Shown here: one piece after another, positions 51,557-59,025 of the stretch
How positions within the stretch are numbered: the stretch's first letter is position 1
Layout: each line of letters begins with the position of its first letter
NCBI GenBank assembly: GCA_965229935.1
Contig: CBDDKB010000002.1
Location: forward strand, 1,984,001 to 2,048,000
DNA: 64,000 bases
From: SPJN01 sp965229935
GTDB lineage: Bacteria; Pseudomonadota; Alphaproteobacteria; SPJN01
Direction: 5' to 3'
Position numbers and translations under genes: made by a program
The notes under the pieces: model-generated
Told to the model about the DNA's origin: nothing
Seen by the model: only the letters and a program-made list of their open reading frames with translations
The model's database searches: none

Positions 51557-52099
51557 TTAACGCCGTCTGGCAGGCTGATAGGCCATGTTGCAATGATGGT
51601 CGCAATAGGAATGACCGGGGGTCGCTTTCTTCCCACAGAATTGGAAATCATCATCGCCGGGATGACCGATCGGCCATTTACATGTCCGCTCGTTCAGATC
51701 AAGCAGGCTGACACCTTCACCGGGGGCGATTTCCAACGGCTCAGCCTCAACCACGCCATAGGGTTGGCGCAAGGCCGCTTCGTCAATCTGCTCTTCCTGC
51801 TGTTGTTTCAGGGCCAGATTGCCCACAACGCCGCCGGTTTGGGGCTGTTGTGTTTGGGCCATCACCTGCCCGGCATTAAAGCTGGGCCGCGAGGGTTCTG
51901 CCTTGCGCGTCCGTTCTGCCCGCGGGCGAGAGCCGCCGCCACGATTGGCATTGGGACGACCTGATAGGCCCAGACGGTGCGCCTTGCCGATAACAGCATT
52001 ACGGGTCACCCCGCCCAGCTCATTCGCGATTTGACTGGCTGAAAAACCATCGCCCCACAATTTGCGCAACAGGGCAACGCGATCATCTGTCCAGGACAT
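51557..52099 (-). CDS. gcrA: GcrA-family cell-cycle regulator
   Basis: A 180-residue protein. The N-terminal DNA-binding domain begins MSWTDDRVALLRKLWGDGFS and continues through NAVIGKAHRLGLSGRP; the C-terminal sigma70-interaction region has CKWPIGHPGDDDFQFCG with a Cys/His cluster. GcrA binds RNA polymerase sigma70 and stimulates promoters with methylated GANTC sites. It is confined to alphaproteobacteria. The start at 52099 matches the family; a longer upstream reading has no support. Confidence 0.93.
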   Translation of the reverse strand: MSWTDDRVALLRKLWGDGFSASQIANELGGVTRNAVIGKAHRLGLSGRPNANRGGGSRPRAERTRKAEPSRPSFNAGQVMAQTQQPQTGGVVGNLALKQQQEEQIDEAALRQPYGVVEAEPLEIAPGEGVSLLDLNERTCKWPIGHPGDDDFQFCGKKATPGHSYCDHHCNMAYQPARRR

Positions 52100-52331
52100 G
52101 TCTCTCTCCCTAAAAATTGACCCTTCATCACCGGCACCGATCCTGATTGCCGGACTGGCGGTCACGATAGGGACGAAAAACGCCCCGAAATCCCCAAGAC
52201 CACCAATATCTGGGAGTATATCACAATATCTCGTATACGCCAGAGTGGCAGGCACAATATCCTGTGGATAAGTCAAAGGCCTTGCATTTTTGTGTTCAGG
52301 GCACAAAACTGGCGCCAATTCTATTGGGGCT

Positions 52332-52355
52332 GCCCTTGATTTTGCGATCAAGGGC
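52332..52355 (+). promoter_or_regulatory. Hairpin just upstream of the ABC permease start
   Basis: Perfect 9-bp inverted repeat GCCCTTGAT / ATCAAGGGC with a 6-nt loop, 17 nt before ATG 52373. No good Shine-Dalgarno separates it from the start. It could mask initiation, act as an attenuator, or be an operator. Confidence 0.5.
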
Positions 52356-52372
52356 CAAAAAGGCATTTATTT

Positions 52373-53188
52373 ATGACAGAACAATCTTATGAGTTTCCGC
52401 CCATCGGCGTGCGGCGGATCGGGCGCGTGAATTGGCTGGGCGTCTGGACATTATATAAGAAAGAGGTGCTGCGCTTTGCCAATGTGTGGCTACAAACCAT
52501 TTTGGCCCCTGTCGTCACGACCCTGCTGTTCTTTACAATCTTTACGCTTGCGATTGGGACCGGGCGGGCGCCTGTTCATGGCGTGCCCTTTGCGCAGTTT
52601 TTGGCGCCAGGCCTGATCATGATGTCGGTGCTGCAAAACGCCTTTGCCAACACAAGCTCGTCAGTTTTGATTTCAAAAGTGCAAGGCAATATTGTCGATA
52701 GCCTGATGCCTCCCCTGTCACCGGGGGAGCTGACCTTTGCCTATGCCATGGGCGGTGCCACACGCGGGGTTGTGGTGGCGCTGGCGACCGGGATTGTGCT
52801 GACCTTTCTGGTTGATATGACCCCCAACAATATCGCCGTGGTCATCATCTTTGCCTTCCTATCCGGGCTGCTGCTTAGCCTGATCGGCATGGCAGCGGGC
52901 ATTTGGGCGGATAAGTTCGACCATATGGCGGCGGTCACAAACTTTATCATCATGCCCATGACCTTTTTGTCCGGCACATTCTATTCGGTTGAGCGGATGC
53001 CTGACCTGTTACAGACCATCTCGACCTACAATCCGTTCTTTTACATGATTGACGGGTTCCGGGCCGGGTTCATCGGGTCGGCAGATGCGCCGATCCTGAT
53101 CGGCTTGGCCGTGCTGATCGGCCTGAACATGCTGCTTTGGACGCTGTGCTATCGCCTATTCAAAACCGGATGGCGGCTCAAGGCCTGA
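52373..53188 (+). CDS. ABC-2 type transporter permease
   Basis: A 271-residue membrane protein with six helices and the ABC-2 permease signature: WTLYKKEVLRFANVWLQTILAPVVTTLLFF near the start, FLAPGLIMMSVLQNAFAN, and FLSGTFYSVERMPDLLQTIS before the last helices. It would pair with an ATPase for export of polysaccharide, lipid or drug. No ATPase gene is adjacent. Divergent from gcrA. Confidence 0.88.
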   Translation: MTEQSYEFPPIGVRRIGRVNWLGVWTLYKKEVLRFANVWLQTILAPVVTTLLFFTIFTLAIGTGRAPVHGVPFAQFLAPGLIMMSVLQNAFANTSSSVLISKVQGNIVDSLMPPLSPGELTFAYAMGGATRGVVVALATGIVLTFLVDMTPNNIAVVIIFAFLSGLLLSLIGMAAGIWADKFDHMAAVTNFIIMPMTFLSGTFYSVERMPDLLQTISTYNPFFYMIDGFRAGFIGSADAPILIGLAVLIGLNMLLWTLCYRLFKTGWRLKA

Positions 53189-53262
53189 TGCCTCACCCCG
53201 CCTTGCAGCGAGCGGTTTAGCTTGACTTAGGGGCACCTGCTGCGCAATATCCCGCCTTTCCT

Positions 53263-53305
53263 GTCGGGCGCTCTCTTTTTGGGGGGGTGCCCGACGCGCT
53301 TTTTA
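53263..53305 (+). terminator. Probable terminator after the ABC permease
   Basis: GTCGGGC (53263-53269) pairs with GCCCGAC (53289-53295) across a 19-nt loop that contains T5 and G7 runs, followed by GCGCTTTTT. It lies about 75 nt after the permease stop and upstream of argD. Confidence 0.6.
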
Positions 53306-53366
53306 GGCAGTTTTTGTCGGTTTAGCCGCAGCAAACGCACGCGGCCAGCATTATAGGATCAGGGTT

Positions 53367-54545
53367 ATGGATACGATCATGCCCACATATGGACGGTTTG
53401 ACCTCGCTTTTGAGCGGGGCGAGGGTGCTTATGTCTATACGGCTGATGGTGACCGATATCTTGATTGCGGTGCCGGGATCGCGGTGAATGCGCTGGGCCA
53501 TGCCCATCCTGCATTGGTTGCTGCCCTGCAGGATCAGGCGGGAAAGCTGTGGCATACCTCAAACCTATACCAAGTCCCCGGCCAGCAAAAACTTGCTGAT
53601 CGTCTGACAGAGCTGACCTTTGCCGACACCATATTCTTCACCAATTCCGGGGCGGAGGCGTGCGAGTGCGCCATCAAAACCGCGCGGAAATATATGTCCG
53701 CAACAGGCCAGCCCGAACGGTACCGGCTGATCACTATCGAAGGCGCCTTTCATGGCCGGACCTTGGCGACCATCGCCGCAGGCGGGCAGGACAAGCATCT
53801 GGCAGGCTTTGGCCCCGAGGTTGATGGGTTCGATCAGGTCCCGTTTGACGATCTTGAGGCGGTCAAAAACGCCATCACAGACCAAACCGCCGGCATTATG
53901 ATTGAGCCTATTCAGGGCGAAGGCGGCATCCGCCCCTTTAAACCCGACTATTTGCGGGGCCTGCGGAAACTGTGTGACGAGAATGGCTTGCTGCTGATCT
54001 TTGACGAGGTACAAACAGGCGTGGGCCGGACAGGCACCCTGTTTGCCTATGAACAGGCGGGCATCGCCCCTGACATTATGGCGGTTGCCAAAGGTATCGG
54101 CGGCGGCTTCCCCATGGGCGCATGCCTTGCCACGGAAGAGGCAGCAAAGGGCATGACAGCAGGCAGCCACGGGTCCACCTTTGGCGGCAACCCATTGGCG
54201 ATGGCGGTCGGGAATGCGGTGCTTGATGTGGTGACGGCCCCCGGCTTCCTCACAAAAGTGAAAGAAACCGCACGTAGCCTGCGGCAACAATTGGGTGCCG
54301 TGATCGACAGTCACCCGACCGTCTTTAAGGGCCTGCGCGGCGAAGGGTTGATGATCGGCCTTGAGTGTGAGGCATTGAACAGCGATGTCGTTGCCGCCTT
54401 GTTGGATGAAAAAGTGTTGGCCGTTGGTGCCGGTGACAATGTGGTGCGGCTGTTGCCGCCGCTGATCATCGGCGATGCCGAGGTGAACGAAGCTGTTGCC
54501 GCGCTTGATCGCGCTGCGACCAAACTGGAAAATGAAACGGACTAG
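53367..54545 (+). CDS. argD: Acetylornithine aminotransferase
   Basis: A 392-residue class III PLP aminotransferase: FTNSGAEACECAIK phosphate-binding loop, EGAFHGRT, IFDEVQTGVGRTG and PLP Lys242 in AVAKGIGGGFPMG. With argF four nt downstream the arginine biosynthesis role is clear; it may also serve as succinyldiaminopimelate aminotransferase. Confidence 0.95.
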   Translation: MDTIMPTYGRFDLAFERGEGAYVYTADGDRYLDCGAGIAVNALGHAHPALVAALQDQAGKLWHTSNLYQVPGQQKLADRLTELTFADTIFFTNSGAEACECAIKTARKYMSATGQPERYRLITIEGAFHGRTLATIAAGGQDKHLAGFGPEVDGFDQVPFDDLEAVKNAITDQTAGIMIEPIQGEGGIRPFKPDYLRGLRKLCDENGLLLIFDEVQTGVGRTGTLFAYEQAGIAPDIMAVAKGIGGGFPMGACLATEEAAKGMTAGSHGSTFGGNPLAMAVGNAVLDVVTAPGFLTKVKETARSLRQQLGAVIDSHPTVFKGLRGEGLMIGLECEALNSDVVAALLDEKVLAVGAGDNVVRLLPPLIIGDAEVNEAVAALDRAATKLENETD

Positions 54546-54549
54546 AACA

Positions 54550-55533
54550 ATGACGGACCAGCAGGGACAAAAGCCCTTCCGCCACTTTCTGGATATTAGC
54601 GACCTCAGCACGGATGAGCTGCGGGCTATTTTGGATGATGCGCGCATGCGCAAACAGGCCCGCAAAGGCTGGGCCAAGGCCGCTGTTGATGCGGATGCCC
54701 CATTGCATGGCCGCATGCTGGCAATGATTTTTGCCAAACCGTCCACACGGACCCGCGTCAGCTTTGAAGTGGGCATGCACCAATTGGGCGGTCAGGCCAT
54801 TGTGCTGAACTCCAACGACATGCAGCTTAACCGTGGCGAAACCATTGGCGACACGGCGCAGGTTCTGTCACGCATGGTCGATGCCATCATGATCCGCACC
54901 GATGATCATAGCGATGTTGTTGAGCTTGCAGACAAGGCTGATATCCCCGTCATCAATGGGCTGACAGATGACAGCCATCCCTGTCAGATCGTGGCTGACA
55001 TTCAAACCTTTGAAGAACATCGCGGCGATATTAAAGGCGCGCGGGTTGCCTGGGTCGGCGACGGCAACAATGTGTGCAACAGCTTTGTTCACGCAGCGGG
55101 CCTATTGGACTTTACCCTATCTGTCGCCACGCCTGATCAGTTGAAATTGTCTGACAAGGTGCAGAACTGGGCCAAGGAAAACTTTGTCACCCTTGAACAG
55201 ACGGACGATCCTTATGCCGCTGTTGAAAATGCCGATCTTGTGGTTGCCGACACATGGGTCAGCATGGGCGACAAGGATGCTGCCAGCCGCCACAACTTGC
55301 TTGCGCCTTATCAAGTAGACGCCAAGCTGATGGCCGCTGCCAATAAAGACGCGCTGTTCATGCATTGCCTGCCTGCCCATCGGGGCGAGGAGGTTACGGC
55401 AGAGGTCATAGACGGCCCGCAAAGCGTTGTTTTTGATGAAGCAGAAAACCGCCTGCATGCGCAAAAATCCATCCTTGTCTGGTGCTCCAGCGAGATTGAG
55501 CGCCAAGCAGCAAAAGTGGCGTCTGAAAAATGA
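54550..55533 (+). CDS. argF: Ornithine carbamoyltransferase
   Basis: A 327-residue transcarbamoylase. Carbamoyl phosphate site STRTR (65-69), HPCQIVAD, and ornithine loop HCLPAHRGEEV identify it as ornithine rather than aspartate specific. ATG 54550 lies 4 nt after the argD stop. It makes citrulline from ornithine. Its stop overlaps the hslO start (ATGA). Confidence 0.96.
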   Translation: MTDQQGQKPFRHFLDISDLSTDELRAILDDARMRKQARKGWAKAAVDADAPLHGRMLAMIFAKPSTRTRVSFEVGMHQLGGQAIVLNSNDMQLNRGETIGDTAQVLSRMVDAIMIRTDDHSDVVELADKADIPVINGLTDDSHPCQIVADIQTFEEHRGDIKGARVAWVGDGNNVCNSFVHAAGLLDFTLSVATPDQLKLSDKVQNWAKENFVTLEQTDDPYAAVENADLVVADTWVSMGDKDAASRHNLLAPYQVDAKLMAAANKDALFMHCLPAHRGEEVTAEVIDGPQSVVFDEAENRLHAQKSILVWCSSEIERQAAKVASEK

Positions 55534-56456
55534 GTTTTCCTGCATCCGGCACACATGATTTTTCCATGCCTTTTCAGGTCGAAGGGGCAGAGGCACGCGG
55601 GCGTCTTGTCCGCCTTGGCCCTGTTATTAATGAGATTTTGGGCGCGCATGATTATCCCGATCCGGTGGCGCGCATTTTGGGTGACACGCTTGCGCTGACA
55701 GCCTTGATGGGCAGCCAGTTAAAGTTTGACGGCACACTGACCGTGCAGGCACGCGGCAAGGGCGCGCTAACGCTTGTTGTAGCCGACTATGAACATAATA
55801 GTGATGATGATGGTGTTGGCCTGTTGCGCGGCTATGCGCAATTTGACCCCGACATTCTTGGCCTGTTGGGCAAGGCCCCCAGCTTTATGGGCATGATGAA
55901 ACAGGGCTATCTGGTCATCACCATCGACCCCAAAGACACGCCCGGCCAAAAGATGAACCGCTATCAGGGCGTCGTCCCGATTGAAGGGTTGACCGTCGCT
56001 GATTCAGCGCGGGCCTATTTCCGCAGTTCAGAACAAATCCCGACCGTGCTTGACCTGTCCACCGTAAAGGTCGAAGGCCAAGACGCGGGCTGGCGCGCAG
56101 GCGGTCTGTTGGTGCAACATCTTGCGGCACCCGGCAGTCAGGCCATGGTGGATGAAAAAGAGAACTGGACGCGCATTGAGGCACTTGCCAGCACGATCAG
56201 CGCCGACGAAGTGACGGATCCCAATCTGTCAGGCCATGATCTGTTGTTCCGTCTGTTCCACGAAGATGGCGTTGTTGCCTATGACCCGCAAACTTTGAAG
56301 CGGACCTGTCGGTGCAGCGAAGAAAAGATCACGGCAACACTCGCGCAATTCGGCCCGGACGAGCTTGCCGATATGGTTGAACCAGATGGGATGATCCACG
56401 CTACCTGCCAATTCTGCAGCGCGCTTTATAAGGTTGACCCAAAAGGATTGGGTTAA
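55530..56456 (+). CDS. hslO: Hsp33 redox-regulated chaperone
   Basis: A 308-residue Hsp33. The zinc switch is Cys260-x-Cys262 and Cys293-x-x-Cys296, which release zinc and form disulfides under oxidative stress to activate the holdase. N-terminal region RLVRLGPVINEIL and KMNRYQGVVPIEG follow family order. The four-base overlap with argF implies co-translation. This arg-hsp33 link is common in alphaproteobacteria. Confidence 0.94.
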   Translation: MSFPASGTHDFSMPFQVEGAEARGRLVRLGPVINEILGAHDYPDPVARILGDTLALTALMGSQLKFDGTLTVQARGKGALTLVVADYEHNSDDDGVGLLRGYAQFDPDILGLLGKAPSFMGMMKQGYLVITIDPKDTPGQKMNRYQGVVPIEGLTVADSARAYFRSSEQIPTVLDLSTVKVEGQDAGWRAGGLLVQHLAAPGSQAMVDEKENWTRIEALASTISADEVTDPNLSGHDLLFRLFHEDGVVAYDPQTLKRTCRCSEEKITATLAQFGPDELADMVEPDGMIHATCQFCSALYKVDPKGLG

Positions 56457-56459
56457 TTT

Positions 56460-56522
56460 ATTATCTCAAATGCGGTTTAGATCCGTCTGCAAGCAACGGG
56501 CGGGCTACGCATTTAAGATAAT
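56460..56522. repeat. Inverted repeat, 15-nt arms and 33-nt loop, between convergent genes
   Basis: Arms 56460-56474 and 56508-56522 pair except at position 8 (C-A). The arms end in GCG/CGC next to the loop, as at 21177-21239, and arm length, loop length and mismatch position are identical. It fills the gap between hslO and maeB and may terminate both. Confidence 0.6.
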
Positions 56523-56524
56523 CA

Positions 56525-58798
56525 CTAAAGATCAGCGCCCAAATCATAGGCCGTCAGCGTCGCAATAGACACAATGTCGGACACGGTGGCGTTCATGGGC
56601 ATGATCTGCACCGGACGTTCAAGGCCGATCAACAACGGCCCCATAATCGTCGCGCCGCCCAATTCCTGCAACAGTTTGGCAGAAATAGACGCGGCATGAA
56701 CCGCAGGCATGACCATCACATTGGCCGGGCCTGACAGGCGGCAGAACGGATAGATCTTCATCAGTTCAGGATCAAGAGCCACATCAGGGGCCATGTCACC
56801 GTCAAACTCAAAATCGACCAAGCGGTCCTCAAGAATACGGACAGCATCGCGGGTTTTTTCCGTCCGTTCCGTCGGCGGTGTACCGAAATTGGAATAGGAC
56901 AATAGCGCCACGCGCGGCTCATGCCCAAAACGGCGGGCAACAGATGCGGCGATTTCAGAAATATCCGCCAGCTCTTCACCAGACGGCATTTCGTGAATAT
57001 TGGTGTCGGCGACAAAGACGGTTTTGCCCTTGGCCAAGATCACGCTGACGCCGATCACGCGCGTATTGGGTTTGGGGTCGATGACCTTGCTCACCTCGCT
57101 GAACGCCTGCGCGTAAGGGCGTGTCAGCCCCGTGACCATGCCGTCTGCATCACGCATTGCAACCATGCAGGCCCCGTGAATGTTGCGGTCATTATTCACC
57201 AGCCGCGCAATATCGCGCCGCAGATAGCCGTGGCGCTGTAATTTCTCATACAGGAATTCTGTATAGCGTTCATTGTTGGGCGACGTGGCAGCGTTCGCAA
57301 TCTCAAGCGAATAGGCTGCTTCGATCCCCAATTCTTCAATCGTTTCGTGGATCACTTCCTCGCGCCCGATCAGGATCGGCTCACCCAAGCCCAGATCGCG
57401 ATAGGCAAGGGCTGCACGGATAGTGCGTTCCTCTTCACCCTCTGCAAAAACAACACGTTTCGGCTTGGCCTGCACTTTTTGCATGATGGCCTGCAATTGA
57501 CCCGCTGTCGGGTCAAGCCGGGTTGCCAGTTCCTGAGAATAGCCTTCAAGGTCGATGATTGGCTTACGTGCAACGCCTGTGTCCATTGCCGCCTTGGCAA
57601 CGGCAGGCGGGATATGGCTGATCAAGCGGGGATCAAAGGGCACCGGGATAATATAATCGGGCCCATAACGCAGCCGCGCCCCATCATAGGCCGATGTCAC
57701 TTCATCAGGCACATCTTCGCGCGTCAGGGCAGCCAAGGCTTCAGCCGCGGCGATCTTCATCTCGTCATTAATGGTGCGGGCACGCACATCCAGCGCACCG
57801 CGGAAAATATACGGGAAGCCCAACACATTATTGACCTGATTGGGATAATCAGACCGGCCCGTTGCTACGATACAATCAGGGCGAACGGCCTTTGCCTCCT
57901 CAGGCGTGATTTCCGGGTCAGGGTTTGCCATGGCAAAGATGATCGGCTTGTCCGCCATACTGTCCAGCATTTCAGGTGTCAGTGCACCCTTGACGGACAG
58001 GCCCAAAAAGACGTCAGCGCCCTTGACCGCATCGGCCAAGGTGCGGTCTTCGGTCGGCACCGCGTGGGCGGATTTCCACTGGTTCATCCCTTCGGTACGG
58101 CCCTGATAGACCGGCCCTTTTGAATCGCACAAAATGGCCTGATCATGGGGCAGACCCATTGCCTTGATCAGTTCAAGGCAGGCAATACCCGCAGCGCCTG
58201 CGCCGTTCACAACGACCTTGATATCCTTGATATCCCGTCCCGTCAGGTCCAGCGCATTGATCAGCCCGGCGGCTGAAATGATGGCGGTGCCATGCTGATC
58301 ATCATGAAAAACGGGGATATCCATATCCTCGCGCAGACGATCTTCGATCAGGAAACATTCCGGGGCCTTAATATCCTCAAGATTAATGCCGCCAAAGCTG
58401 GGGCCCAGCGGGCGCACCGCATTGACGAAGACATCGACATCTTCTGTATCAAGCTCAAGATCAATGGAATCCACATCGGCAAAGCGTTTGAACAGGACCG
58501 CCTTCCCCTCCATCACCGGCTTTGATGCCAGCGCCCCTAGATTGCCAAGGCCCAAAATCGCCGTCCCGTTCGAAATCACGGCAACCAGATTGCCCTTAGC
58601 TGTATAATCATAGGCGCTGTCAGGCTGTTCGGCGATGGCGCGCACAGGAACGGCCACACCCGGCGAATAGGCAAGCGATAGATCACGCTGTGTCGCCATA
58701 GGTTTGGTCGGCACAACTTCGATCTTGCCCGGACGGCCTTGGGTGTGAAAGCGCAAGGCTTCCTGATCGGTAAACTGGGTTTTCTTGTCACCAGACAT
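56525..58798 (-). CDS. maeB: NADP-dependent malic enzyme, MaeB type
   Basis: A 757-residue two-part protein. The malic enzyme domain (about 1-430) has GTAILGLGNLGALASKPVMEGK, FHDDQHGTA and the Rossmann VVNGAGAAG. The C-terminal part (about 430-757) is phosphotransacetylase-like (FAEGEEERTIRAALAY; MPAVHAASISAKLLQELGG), believed to bind acetyl-CoA for regulation, without acetyltransferase activity. It decarboxylates malate to pyruvate. The start at 58798 gives the normal family length. Divergent from mutS. Confidence 0.94.
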   Translation of the reverse strand: MSGDKKTQFTDQEALRFHTQGRPGKIEVVPTKPMATQRDLSLAYSPGVAVPVRAIAEQPDSAYDYTAKGNLVAVISNGTAILGLGNLGALASKPVMEGKAVLFKRFADVDSIDLELDTEDVDVFVNAVRPLGPSFGGINLEDIKAPECFLIEDRLREDMDIPVFHDDQHGTAIISAAGLINALDLTGRDIKDIKVVVNGAGAAGIACLELIKAMGLPHDQAILCDSKGPVYQGRTEGMNQWKSAHAVPTEDRTLADAVKGADVFLGLSVKGALTPEMLDSMADKPIIFAMANPDPEITPEEAKAVRPDCIVATGRSDYPNQVNNVLGFPYIFRGALDVRARTINDEMKIAAAEALAALTREDVPDEVTSAYDGARLRYGPDYIIPVPFDPRLISHIPPAVAKAAMDTGVARKPIIDLEGYSQELATRLDPTAGQLQAIMQKVQAKPKRVVFAEGEEERTIRAALAYRDLGLGEPILIGREEVIHETIEELGIEAAYSLEIANAATSPNNERYTEFLYEKLQRHGYLRRDIARLVNNDRNIHGACMVAMRDADGMVTGLTRPYAQAFSEVSKVIDPKPNTRVIGVSVILAKGKTVFVADTNIHEMPSGEELADISEIAASVARRFGHEPRVALLSYSNFGTPPTERTEKTRDAVRILEDRLVDFEFDGDMAPDVALDPELMKIYPFCRLSGPANVMVMPAVHAASISAKLLQELGGATIMGPLLIGLERPVQIMPMNATVSDIVSIATLTAYDLGADL

Positions 58799-59025
58799 AG
58801 AGATGGTCCCTGAACGGGCAAAAGCCCTGAAATTGGAAAGGTTGGCAGCTTTTAGCCATGATCCGGGCCCTATGCAACCACCGCCGGCCAATATGCGGCT
58901 AAAATCCCGGCTTTGTGCCATTTATAGCCATTGCCGCATTGCCGCACGATCAAAAGAGGATTAGGGTCATCCCCTGTTCCATCATCGCCGATTTTGATTG
59001 TTTAGCCTCGCAGCACGCAACATTT

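Noticed and set aside
51557..52366. Long reading of gcrA starting at 52366
   Set aside because: The extra N-terminus is unlike the family and includes the intergenic region; MSWTDDRVALL at 52099 is the normal start.
56460..56522. Inverted repeat considered as an integron attC site
   Set aside because: No GTTRRRY core or RYYYAAC partner and no integrase or cassette array in the window.
56525..58921. Longer maeB reading starting at 58921
   Set aside because: It would overlap the mutS promoter region and add 41 unconserved residues; the 58798 start gives the usual 757-residue enzyme.
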